10,740 nt of DNA from Larix sibirica (lineage: Eukaryota; Streptophyta; Pinopsida; Pinales; Pinaceae): the NCBI GenBank assembly GCA_004151065.3, contig NWUY0300022131.1, positions 42,810 through 53,549 of the forward strand, given 5' to 3'. Both the position numbers and the translations under genes were made by a program. Below the pieces are notes generated by a model. That model did not search any database. It saw only the letters and a program-made list of their open reading frames with translations, and was not told the origin of the DNA. Below, one piece after another: positions 1 to 8,580 of this stretch (position 1 is the first letter of the stretch; each line of letters starts with the position of its first letter).

Positions 1-53
1 CATGCTGGGAGGCCTAACTACGGTGCTCGACCGATTGAGCTAACTCTTGGGGC
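1..53 (-). repeat. tRNA-like SINE head (partial)
   Basis: Read on the minus strand, this stretch has the start of a tRNA-like fold. TAGCTCAATCGG (plus coordinates 31-42) fits the pol III A-box consensus TRGCNNARYNGG. The D-arm stem GCTC pairs exactly with GAGC across an eight-base loop, and TA precedes it as at tRNA positions 8-9. The B box would lie before position 1, outside the window, so the element cannot be completed. A 5'-end fragment of a tRNA-derived SINE or a tRNA pseudogene fits best. It directly abuts the minisatellite that follows. Confidence 0.4.
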
Positions 54-55
54 TC

Positions 56-418
56 ACAGTTATGATATAGTTATCAAAATGCTTACATGATTTAATTACA
101 GTTATGGTTTAGTTATCAAAATACTTACAATTATTACCATGACAGTTATGGTTTAGTTATCAAAATACTTACAATTAGTACAATGACAGTTATGGTTTAG
201 TTATCAAAATACTTACATGATTACAATCACAGTTATGATTTAATTACAGTTATTGTATTATTAAATTACAGTTATGGTTTAGTTATCAGAATACTTACAA
301 TTATTACAATGACAGTTATGGTTTAGTTATCAAAATACTTACATGATTACAATCACAGTTATTGTATTATAGTTATGGTTTAGTTATCAAAATACTTACA
401 TGATTTAGTTACAATTAT
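56..418. repeat. Minisatellite, short-period block (about 42-48 bp)
   Basis: Head-to-tail copies of a unit with the core acagttatggtttagttat followed by caaaatacttac and a variable AT tail. Copies start near 56, 98, 142, 186, 268, 312 and 371, with truncated copies of 16-23 bp at 229, 245 and 355. The core is nearly invariant, while the tail alternates between two kinds, one with catgattta and one with aattattacaatg. There is no unique spacer and no open reading frame. Alternating tail types suggest growth by unequal crossing over or replication slippage. Confidence 0.9.
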
Positions 419-735
419 AGTTATGGTTTAGTTATCAAAATACTTACATGATGATTTAGTATATTTTTTTCAGTGATAAAATTATTTACAGCGATGGAAA
501 TATTACAATTATAGTTATGGTTTAGTTATCAAAATACTTACATGATTTAGTATTTTTCAGCGATGGGATACATTACAGCAGTTCGAGATTTACAGCAGTT
601 ATGGTTTAGTTATCAAATTACTTACATGATTTATTATATTTTTTTCAGTTTGATAAAATTATTTGTAACGACTAGAAATGTTATGATTAAAGTTATGGTT
701 TAATTATCAAATTATTTACATGTTTTAGTATTTTT
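419..735. repeat. Minisatellite, long-period block (84-94 bp)
   Basis: The same core continues with starts near 419, 513, 597 and 691, but spacing roughly doubles to 94, 84 and 94 bp. Each interval carries an extra segment with the features tttagtat, a T-run, cagtgataaaattattt and an acagcgatggaaat-like part. The last copies are more diverged (ttatcaaatta for ttatcaaaata). This is a higher-order version of the neighbouring block, and the divergence suggests it is the older end of the array. Confidence 0.85.
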
Positions 736-923
736 TGGTAGTGTGATTTACAAAAGAGACATATATTCGCAACAAAATCATTTCATATGGATTAAAAATA
801 ACTATTTTACTTCATAATCAATGAATGAATGTAATTTTTGTTTATTTGTAAGATTTATAGTTGGTAGGTGGATGATTGTGATGGAGAATATATTGATTCG
901 TTAGATATTAGTTTTCCGCGGAT

Positions 924-1296
924 GTGGGTGTCAACGAAGTCCAAACCACAGATGGTAGCATGGATCGCCCACTTGGCAGCTGCACACAGCACTCATCCTC
1001 ACCTCAGCAGGCTGACATGCACTCAAGCGAGGCAGTTAATAAGGATGATGCTAGGATGGTTGGCAATGAGGCTGCAGTTAATACGCCTCTGCCGAACTCG
1101 GTTGTCTACGTCCCTTCGCATTAACTGGAGCAGCCAGTTCATGATGCTCCCATGTGTGGCACCTCGGTGCTCTCTCCCCAAGTCCCTTGACATGAAGAAT
1201 AGGCATATCACCACCCTCATTTGCAATCTTACGTAGGTTTCCGCAGTAGACTACTCCGCTCGGATTTTCATAACCTGTGAGCTTGTTTTCTATACC
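924..1296 (+). pseudogene. Degenerate upstream part of unrecognised ORF
   Basis: One frame gives 66 codons from an ATG at 924, rich in Ser, Gln, His, Pro and Asp, with the look of a disordered linker. It is closed by a TAA at 1122-1124 and continues in the same frame through more stops with a similar composition (EQPVHDAPMCG, AYHHPHLQSYVGF). Another frame is open at 868-1236 (122 codons), but its Leu/Arg-rich product looks like an overlapping shadow. GC content rises here compared with both flanks, which supports former coding. I recognise no domain. It may belong with the remnant at 1297-2161. Confidence 0.3.
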
Positions 1297-2161
1297 ATGA
1301 CCTGTCCGCAAGGTACCTTCAAGAGAGAATCAGGTCATGGCGTCGGTCGGAATGTAGCCCCCTCGGACAAGGATAAGACGGTCATTAGTGGCTACGAAGG
1401 AAATGTCTCAACTCCAGTTCGAATGTCAATTGATGATTGGGGATCAAGTAGGGTAGAAAATATACTCACATCCGACAACCAAGGGAACCAAATTAACTAC
1501 TACTGGTTGATCAAGAATATGATGGGGACCCTGGTAGAGNGGTAACCAAGGGAACCAAATTAACTACTACTGGTTGATCAAGAATATGATGGGGACCCTG
1601 GTAGAGGAAATGATGGCAAATTGGAACATTGCCAAGACCTCCATTCTAAATACCAGGACCTACTTGGTTCATCTGGACGAAAAGCTAGCAACTTTGAACA
1701 CCAGCTTAGCCAGTGGAAAATACTCCTTTGAAAGCAGCGCAATTCTTTGCAGAGGCTCTGGTCAAGACAAGCCCAGCAAAAACAATGAAGGTCCTGATGA
1801 TGTAGATGTCACTCAGCCTGGGGTGGTCGCCTCTACTTCGGGAGCTACTTCGCAAGGCACACAAGTCGCAGTTACAGAGGTCTCTGTCGTCGTCATGGGT
1901 ACCCCTTCTGGGTCGGTCTCTCATGCCTCGGGTGCCTTTCTCGGGGTCCCTCCCCTTGAAGCCTCCTTTCCTACTATGACTACCATCGATTCTCTGCACT
2001 ATAAACGGGTTCGGAAAATTGAAGGGGATGCTCCTTCCTGGCGCAAAACAAAACCTCTGATGCCCAAGCTCCCTCCCCAGAGCTAGGATGAGGATTTCTT
2101 TGTCAGTTGTCCCATCATCGAAGATAAAACAAGCCCCCATGATGAAGAATCAAACACTTAG
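1297..2161 (+). pseudogene. Unrecognised broken ORF, about 240 codons plus extension
   Basis: The ORF from the ATG at 1297 is broken at an n (1540) inside a 63-bp duplication. Removing 1540-1606 (67 bp) puts the part up to 1539 in frame with the part up to the TAG at 2084-2086, giving about 240 codons. Past that TAG the same frame runs 24 more codons (beginning DEDFFVSCPIIEDKTSP) to a second TAG at 2159-2161. The C-terminal half is rich in Ser, Thr, Pro and Val and looks disordered. Between about 1633 and 1790 other frames also read plausibly (FEHQLSQWKILL, then AAQFFAEALVKTSP), hinting at small frameshifts and a former coiled coil. No family is recognised. A transposon-borne accessory ORF or a host pseudogene are both possible. 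Confidence 0.45.
1477..1606. repeat. 63-bp exact duplication around a single n
   Basis: Positions 1477-1539 and 1544-1606 are identical, separated by n and three bases (nggt). An exact 63-bp repeat meeting at an ambiguous base is the usual mark of two contig ends that overlapped but were joined without being merged. Collapsing it restores the surrounding reading frame, which agrees with an assembly artefact. Confidence 0.85.
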
Positions 2162-2502
2162 GCTTGCTCTAGCAGTCCCCAGCTCTTACTATAACTGCCA
2201 ACGTTTCTAGTTTTTTGGTTTATAGTCTATTGTTATGTACTAGTTTGTTCTCTGGGTTGCTTTGTAAAAACTCTTTTTGAACTTGGTCCCCTCAAACATG
2301 TATTTTTTGCTCTATTGTTAATCTTCCTAACTTTTTTGAGCATCTGGGATGGTGGTTTCATATTTATTAATTTATTTCCCTCTCTTCATTTAGTTTCTAA
2401 TTCATTTTTCTAAATTTATTTCATCATTATTAATTTATTTCTCTCTCGGGTATGTATAAGATTTTTTTTTTAAATATAAGAACTCAGTGAAACATAATTT
2501 TC

Positions 2503-2572
2503 TTTCATAATTATTATTGCTGAGCTCATTACTGGCTTTTCATAATTATTGTTGTTGAGCTCATTAGTGGTT
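2503..2572. repeat. 35-bp tandem duplication
   Basis: Two adjacent copies (2503-2537 and 2538-2572) of tttcataattatt(a/g)ttg(c/t)tgagctcatta(c/g)tgg differ at a handful of bases. This is a local duplication in noncoding DNA, with no function visible. Confidence 0.8.
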
Positions 2573-3025
2573 GGTGTGGAATTTTAGTTACTTTTTAGTA
2601 TTTTCTTTGCTGTGAGAATACTTAATTTATGGAAACATATGGCAAGGTTCATGGTATCCATACTTTCTTTTTCTTCTCCCATTCATGGAACGTTTACATT
2701 AAGTATCTCCTATATTTATTCTTAATCACATGTAATTTTATTCAATGTGTTTTGTATTTAGGTTCCAAGAATGTAATGCATGTAGCAAGGAATATACAAA
2801 AGGAAATGGGAATTTATTTTCTCGCTGAACTATAATGCATTAGGCATGCTACACAGGTAGGGGTAATTTTTTTAGTTTCTATATCTATACGTGACGTGTT
2901 AGGCAAAGAAAACAATAGGAATGAGGGATTTTCATGTAACTAACTTCTTTGTTGGAATTGTGGGTCTTCTTGATGAGTGCACAAGTGCAAGGAGGATTGT
3001 AGGGGTCTCATATTGTGTGTTTCAA

Positions 3026-3059
3026 GTCCACCACATATTGAGGTCCACCACATATTGAG
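3026..3059. repeat. 17-bp perfect tandem duplication
   Basis: gtccaccacatattgag occurs twice in direct succession (3026-3042 and 3043-3059) without mismatch. A perfect short duplication in an otherwise decayed region suggests recent slippage. Confidence 0.85.
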
Positions 3060-3545
3060 GTGAGAGAGATTGATCTAAAATGTTATATTTAAAGGATGTT
3101 TTCTCACATTTATGGATGGAATTTTAGTAAACCCATTAACATAGATTAGTGTACCTTATTTAGAGGGTTTTTAATTATACCATGTCAACTTAAAACTAAC
3201 CAAATTCCCATAAATATTGAGAATAACAAATTGACCTAACCTAATAGGATTATATCTAATATATTATGCTTTGTATTATACATAATATTTAATATGTTGT
3301 ATTATATGATATCTAATATCTAATATGTACATCTTGGGTAGGATTAATCATTGTAAACATATGTTATCTCCTTGGAGGTCACAAGTTCAATGTCAGAGGA
3401 GGGTAGGGTATGTACGTGTTTAAGAAAGTTGTTATTTGTGGATATGTGTGTGGGGATGGCAAGTTACCAGCAACCTCATTCTCATTTATGAGCGTGAGAG
3501 TGTGGCGACCTATTCTTAGGAGGATGTCAATGTCCAAAAATTTAG

Positions 3546-3767
3546 CTCGGTGACTTAGCTAGAGTGGCTGAGTGTTGTGAATTGCAAGCATGAGGTCATG
3601 CGATCAAGTCCCTGGGTTGGTTGCCTCTGTGAATATTGGCACCTCACTTGATGTGCCTGCCAAGTTATATGACAAAATTACAACTGAATGGTTTGCCCCG
3701 AGTATCGTCCTCAAAATGAGGGGAAATGCTCAGAGGGTTTCTCATGATGTACATTTTGTCAAAAAAA
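3546..3767 (+). repeat. Probable tRNA-derived SINE
   Basis: A pol III A-box-like string TAGCTAGAGTGG lies at 3556-3567 (10 of 12 against TRGCNNARYNGG). A B-box-like string CGATCAAGTCC lies at 3601-3611 (9 of 11 against RGTTCRANTCC). The 33-base gap is tRNA-like. CTTAGC and GCTGAG flank the A-box core and can pair. A body of about 150 bp follows, ending at an A7 tract (3761-3767) that may be the 3' tail. These traits fit a SINE mobilised by LINE enzymes. Both boxes are imperfect, so it is probably old and inactive. No target-site duplication could be shown. The ORF at 3590-3799 lies inside it and is not taken as a gene. Confidence 0.55.
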
Positions 3768-3878
3768 TTCTAAGCATGTTGCTAAAGAGGAGGTCATAGG
3801 TCACATGTTTAAATCGTGTACTCAAGTTCGTCGAGGTTACCCACCAATATTGTGGTTGGTGGTTAAGGCACTCTCCAT

Positions 3879-4980
3879 TTGGATATACTGAGGAAGAAGG
3901 AGGGATCCCTTAAGGTTTTTTATGGAATATATATATATATATATACCAGCCTAGATCCAAATCCTAGGCTCTATCAAGCGCCGAGAGGGATCAAATCTCC
4001 CAAGGTGCAAACCTCTCCTNGTCCCATTATGGCTAAGTTTGTATTCCCTTCCCTGGGAATTTTGGCTAGAAAAAATCCTTGAGGGCATAGGAAAAACTCT
4101 GGGAAGATTTGTAAGAGTCATAGAAGAAACAAGACTAGGGAGATACACTTCATGCACCTAGATCTACGTCTATATGAACATTGCAAATGCTCTCCCATGA
4201 TCCATATGCATAGGCTTTCAAGACTTGGATTGGATCCAAACAATAGACTATGAGCACTTACATTTCATATGTCGCAAATGTCATGACCATGGAAATATCT
4301 TCATGGAATACCCACTTAATGTCATGCACAAGGAGGAAAGGGCCAATGATGACAAGAAAAAATATGGCTTCACCCAAGTGTGAGGAAAGAAGAAGAAGAA
4401 TCTCAAAAAAAAATTCAATGATCGAGGTAAATCTCGTCCCACTGGAAACCATTTTAACATCTTGAATCAAATCCAAGAGGACCAACACATGGAAGGAGCT
4501 AGTCTTAATCCCCCAGTTTCACAATCAATAGTAGAGGAAAAAGCTATCCCTCTAGCTAAGGATGATCAAAGGAGTCTAATTACAAACCCAACCCCTCTGA
4601 TTGATGAATTGATAACTAAAGAAGGAGGAAACATGGAACTATAACTAGACGAGACCGAACTAGCTAGGGTTGGAATGGCAATCTCGGAGGAATCATATTG
4701 GAACAAGATCCTTCTCTCCATTCCCCATGAGCAGCTTTGGAAGGTGCAAAAATATTATTTAAAGTCAAAATCAAGCACACCCTCAAAATCAGGAGCAACA
4801 TTGGGCATACAAAAGGATCCTATAAAGGATTGACACAAACACTCAAGAGAAGAAAATAAATGAGGAAGGAGATCAATTCAACAACAAATTCAAGATGTAT
4901 GTAGCTTCATGGTAAACTCAAGTCATACCCAGATGATCTCTGCCAACTTCCATCCCTACCCATCCAAGACTTCATCATGA
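3879..4980 (+). pseudogene. LINE ORF1 (gag-like, RNA-binding) remnant
   Basis: In plant L1 elements ORF1 makes an RNA-binding protein that packages LINE RNA. Here 3879-4019 (ILRKKEGS...KVFYG) and, after the n at 4020, VPLWLSLYSLPWEFW and LGRFVRVIEETRLGRYTS match the style of the DUF4283 region. A knuckle follows at 4270-4311, CRKCHDHGNIFMEY, with exact CX2CX4HX4C spacing, but His is replaced by Asn (4294-4296) and the last Cys by Tyr (4309-4311). The next part is Lys-rich, then comes ISEESYWNKILLSIP and LWKVQKYYLK. The frame is constant from 4021 to the TGA at 4978-4980, with stops at 4159, 4198, 4381, 4642, 4831 and 4861. An (AT)n tract interrupts the early part. Confidence 0.8.
3927..3945. 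repeat. (AT)n microsatellite in ORF1 remnant
   Basis: Nine AT units plus A lie inside the DUF4283-like part of the LINE ORF1, where they read as alternating Ile-Tyr (GIYIYIYTS). The tract probably grew after the element died. Confidence 0.9.
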
Positions 4981-5690
4981 AGATAGTATCAATGAACATA
5001 AGAGGTCTCAATGGAAGGAGCAAGAAAATACTCCTTTGAAACCATATCATGAATGAGAATTTGTATATTATTTTTCTTCAATAAACAATTTTTTTGGTAT
5101 GGATGCCAATTTTATACTAGCTCGATGCTGGAAACAATGTCAATTGGTTAACACAAATTCGAGGGGGGCTGGGAGGGGTCTATTCATCCTCTAGAACCCA
5201 AACACTGTGATATTAGATCAACTTTTTACCACAAAATGGACCATCTCATCCATATTCATAGCAATAGGATCAGACTAGGAGGAGTTCCTAACCAATGTAT
5301 ATGACCCTCAATTGACTCAAGAAGAGCTTCAATTTTTGCACAATATGGATGAACTAATTGACATCATTTGAGGCACTCAGTGGCTTATCAAAAGGGAATT
5401 TAACATAATTATCGTCTTTGAGGAAAAAATAGGGGGCATTCGATGACTTGAAAGGGACAATGAAGTTTTCCTTAACCTTATCTCTAATATGTGCCTAGTT
5501 GACATTGAGAACATCAACAGAGACTTTACCTGAACCAATAGAATATCAATATCTCAACAAATTTCTAGTTTCCTAGATTGATTCTATATCTTTGAATTGC
5601 TTATGCTTGAAGGCCTACATGTTGAATCTAGTATCCTCCAAGTGATGGTTTTTTACCACCATTCGATACAAATATGGTTGGGTATTGTCA
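4977..5690 (+). pseudogene. LINE ORF2: APE-type endonuclease domain, dead
   Basis: This domain nicks target DNA to prime reverse transcription. ORF2 starts at the ATG at 4977, giving MKIVSMNIRGLNGRSKK, where the usual Trp before the conserved Asn is Met. The catalytic Glu of the LQET motif is a TAA (5082-5084). After a frame change before 5120, NPNTVILDQLFTTKW and NVYDPQLTQEELQFLHNM are clear. The GDFN motif reads KREFN (Asp to Glu, 5396-5398). The SDH motif near the end reads FYH (Asp to Tyr, 5654-5656, His kept). In-frame stops are common. The start overlaps the ORF1 stop as ATGA. Domain identity is secure, and activity is excluded. Confidence 0.87.
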
Positions 5691-6305
5691 ATTCTCCTCA
5701 CCACAATCCATTCAGGTTTGAAAAGTTTTGGTTGAAACACCCTGGATTCCAAAACAAGGTGCAACAACGGTGGAAGGATGTGGCTATAGATCATGGCACC
5801 TTGATGTACTGCTTTCAGCAAAAGCTAAAAAATTCAAACTACATCTCAAAGATTGGAATAAACATATCTTTGGGGACATATTTAAGTCTCATAAATATGT
5901 GGAGAATCAGATGTAGCAGATCCATCATGAAATATCGGAGAGATTAAAAGAGGAGGAATCCACATCAAGAATTAGTTGGAATATCACTATCAACTGGATG
6001 CCATCTCATGGCATCAAAAAACTAGGATCCAATGGCTCAAGGAAGGTGAAAAAATTTCAAATTATTTCATCGTTATATGATTCAATGCATACACATGAAC
6101 AAAATAACAAATCTTAAATACATCCAAGAATATAAAATTGTTAATCATAATGGCATTGAGCGAGAACTTGTAGCTTCAGAACCCTATCCAGAAAAATCTA
6201 TAGCCATAACCAAAATTACGCAACATATACCCTCTTTGATATCGAAACAGAAAACCGTGGCTCTTCTTCGACCAGTAATGATGGAGGAATCAAGCAATGC
6301 TAGAT
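5691..6305 (+). pseudogene. LINE ORF2: linker between endonuclease and RT
   Basis: This connects the two enzymes in plant L1 ORF2. The conserved-looking run PFRFEKFWLKHPGFQ is followed by a Lys-rich helix-like part. The frame moves at an A-run near 5827-5832, after which LKDWNKHIFGDIFKSH continues in another frame, ending at the TAG 5914-5916. A third frame gives FKLFHRYMIQCIHMNKITNL and then ITKITQHIPSLISKQ and LLRPVMMEE, typical of the stretch just before RT. At least two indels and several stops break it. Confidence 0.8.
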
Positions 6306-7755
6306 ATGCCTACAAGTAAATCTCGAGGACCAACTGACTCCACCACTGAATTCTTCCACCATTGTTGGCACATAGTTAATGAGGAAGTTTGGAAACTAGT
6401 CGAAAATTCCAGGAATATGTTGAGTGTACTCCGTACCCTAAATAAAAAATTTCTCACTCTAATCCCCAAGGAATAAAGAGTCTCTCACCAAAAGTATTTT
6501 TGTCCATTCACTCTTTGAAAAATGATCTACAAGATCATCACAAAGGTAATTAATCTTCATCTTAAGCCTCTTCTCTCTTCCATTATTTCTAATGAGAAAA
6601 CATGCTATGTAGAGGGTCATAAAATTATGGACAATGTCATACTTTCCCATGAAGTCATTCACTCCCTAGAAACCAATGGCACTCTTGGAATGTTATTCAT
6701 GCTTGATCTCTCCAAAGCCTTTGAAAAACTAAGCTAGCAGTATATGCACTCTCTTCTCCTTTCTTTTGGTTTTGATGTTTCTTGGGTTTCCTGGATCATG
6801 ACTCCAACTTCCTCAGCCTTCTTTTCCATCCTAATTAATGGATCCCCCTCTAAACCCTTCTCCCATACACATGGAATGAGGAAAGGAGAACCCTTATCCC
6901 CCTTCCTCTTTTTCATCATTCCTAAGGTTCTCAGTCACTCCCTCAAAGTATCCATAGCCGAAGGATCTCTTAAAGGAATCCCCCTCTATGGTATTCAACC
7001 CCCTATATCTCATATCCAATTTTCGAATGATACTCTACTAATGGGCACTCCTATGGTTAGAGAATATCACTACTTGAAAAGGATTCTTCATGATTTTAAT
7101 GAAGCCTCGAGAACCTCTATTAACACTGATAAATCTGATATCTTCTTTGTCAATACCCCCTGTTCCATATCTTCTTTGTCAATACCCCCTGGATTTTAAT
7201 CAGATCTCCCTTCTGTCCAAATATATTAGCATCCACCTTATTGGCAATTCCCTTAGGAACAACTCCTAGGAGGACCTTTTTTCCTCTCTAGAAAAATTCT
7301 TGAATTCTTGGACTTTTCGTTCACTCAACCTAAAAGGAAAACTAGGCCTCCTCAAATCTATCTTGCATGCCATTCCAATTTATCTCTTATCTACTTTGGT
7401 TGCTCCAAAATCTATTCTTAAAACCTTCAGAAATATCCAAAGAAAGTTTCTCTTGCAAGGCACTAAAGAGGACACGAAATGGGTGTTAGTTAGTTGGGAG
7501 AAAGTTTGCAAATAAAAAATGAAAGGTGGCCTTGGAGTTCAGGATCCTTACCTCATCAATCAAGTAATGGGATCAAAGATATGGTGGAGATGGATCAAAA
7601 ACCCAACATACCTATTGGCTCGTTTATGGAGATGCAAATATACACATATTGTGGAGGAGTCCAAATTAATCAGATGGAATGAAAACCTCAATGGCTCTCT
7701 CATATGGAATGTGGCATGGAAAAATAGAGCTCTTACCCAAAAAAATTCCTTCTAG
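6306..7755 (+). pseudogene. LINE ORF2: reverse transcriptase domain, dead
   Basis: RT copies the LINE RNA at the nicked target. The frame runs from about 6306 (MPTSKSRGPTDS, FFHHCW, LTLIPKE) through MIYKIITKVINLHLKPLL to motif A, LDLSKAFEKLS. Here the first Asp (6705-6707) is kept, the second Asp of the SKAFD motif is Glu, and a TAG (6735-6737) replaces the usual Trp. Motif B reads HGMRKGEPLSPFLF. Motif C, normally FADD, reads FSND (7020-7031), so the first catalytic Asp is Asn. A 29-bp duplication at 7138-7195 breaks the frame. The frame then resumes from about 7200 with LNSWTFRSLNLKGKLGLLKS, VLVSWEKVCK and KGGLGVQDPYLINQVMGSK. Further stops lie at 6474 and 6516. Domain identity is very secure. 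Confidence 0.92.
7138..7191. repeat. 25-bp direct repeat, 29-bp tandem duplication in RT
   Basis: Positions 7138-7162 and 7167-7191 are identical (atatcttctttgtcaatacc plus ccctg), an offset of 29 bp. Because 29 is not a multiple of three, the duplication shifts the frame and creates the early TAA near 7197-7199. Confidence 0.9.
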
Positions 7756-8130
7756 GAGATACAAGACAACATGACAACGTTGTTCTAGAGTGATTCTTGG
7801 AAACATAGGCCCCCTTTGAAACAAATCAAACTACTAAATCTGCTAAGGGGAAGAATGACTAGGAACCCTCCACTGTAGGTTGTCGACTTCTAGAAACTCA
7901 TCCTTTCAACATCTACCTGGAGAGAATGGAACATCACACATGAATATTTTGAAATGTTAAACGACCTAAACCTTTGTCCCTAATAAAATGAAGCAAATTT
8001 GTATAAGACATGAAACAAACAAGGCCCAAACATTCTCTGATGGGGATATTCCTCAAAGGAATCTCTACGTGGATTTGAATTCTAGATCGACACCACCATG
8101 TAGTCCTTCTTCCACTAGCCCTACGACCTA
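7756..8130 (+). pseudogene. Post-RT remnant with zf-RVT missing
   Basis: From the end of RT the same frame reads on through stops: LFxSDSWKHRPPL, WREWNITHEYFEMLNDLN, then GPNILxWGYSSKES (x marks a stop). These resemble the stretch between RT and zf-RVT in plant L1 ORF2. The expected Cys/Cys/His/Cys-bearing zf-RVT segment of over 100 residues is not found. RNase H sequence begins within about 60-90 bp of WGYSSKES. An internal deletion between about 8065 and 8130 is the simplest reading. Confidence 0.6.
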
Positions 8131-8580
8131 GTCCCACCCTCCCCATGGATTCCTAAAACTAAATTTTGACGAAGCCTCCAAGGGAAATCGGGGTCCTGCA
8201 AGGTTTAGATTGGTATTTTGGAATGGGAATGGAGAAATTATGTATATCTTAGTGGGAATTCTAGGATATGAATCAAACAACACCGTTGAAATATGGGTTC
8301 TTATCTAAGGCATCCGTACATCCTCTTAGTTTGTCCTTCGACAACTCATTGTGGAGGGGGGCTCCAAATTCATCCTAGACATGCTAACCAAACTCCTTAA
8401 TGGATTGAATTCAACCAAAATATCCACCAATTGGTGTCTCCTAAGCAATCTCGAATATCTAAATACTCTATTGTCTCCTAAATTGGCTCTTCTTCCCTCC
8501 CATGTTCAGTGTGATGCCAAGAAAATAGCATACAAACTTTCCAACTCTGGGGTAGACATGTAGGAAAGTGATATTGAATG
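8131..8580 (+). pseudogene. LINE ORF2: RNase H domain, dead
   Basis: RNase H degrades the RNA of the RNA/DNA hybrid. It is a known C-terminal addition of plant L1 ORF2. The frame gives PSPHGFLKLNFDEASKGNRGPA, with the first catalytic Asp (8168-8170) present. NTVEIWVLI keeps the Glu position. The third site, usually EGDS, reads EGGS (Asp to Gly, 8360-8362). The last site, usually AD, reads AY in CDAKKIAYKLSNSGVDM (Asp to Tyr, 8531-8533). A stop follows at 8561-8563. Two of four active-site acids are gone and stops interrupt it, so no activity is possible. Confidence 0.82.

Larger units (their letters stand above)
2162..3545. other. AT-rich noncoding stretch
   Basis: About 1.4 kb with no credible gene. 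It has long T-runs (for example 2462-2471), imperfect 19-bp echoes of attaatttattt-ctctc at 2366 and 2429, and a near-palindromic AT-rich zone around 3240-3330 built from atctaatat-like words. The small ORF at 2629-2835 (68 codons, Phe/Tyr-rich) looks like chance. A lone B-box-like string (agttcaatgtc, about 3383-3393) has no convincing A box upstream. Confidence 0.6.

Noticed and set aside
56-735. Regularly spaced repeats resembling a CRISPR array
   Set aside because: Units run head to tail with no unique spacers, the period changes from about 43 to about 90 bp, and the surroundings are clearly eukaryotic.
1706-2140. 144-codon minus-strand ORF opposite the unrecognised remnant
   Set aside because: It mirrors the plus-strand frame, which has the more natural composition and extends further. 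Its Arg-rich product looks like a shadow.
2629-2835. 68-codon Phe/Tyr-rich ORF that could be a small membrane protein
   Set aside because: It lies in AT-rich sequence with no support, and its hydrophobicity follows from T-rich codons.
3590-3799. 69-codon ORF in the SINE candidate
   Set aside because: It overlaps the B box and SINE body. The open frame seems accidental.
3779-3820. Second A-box/B-box pair (ttgctaaagagg, tgtttaaatcg)
   Set aside because: The gap is only about 17 bases, too short for a tRNA-type promoter, and both strings are imperfect.
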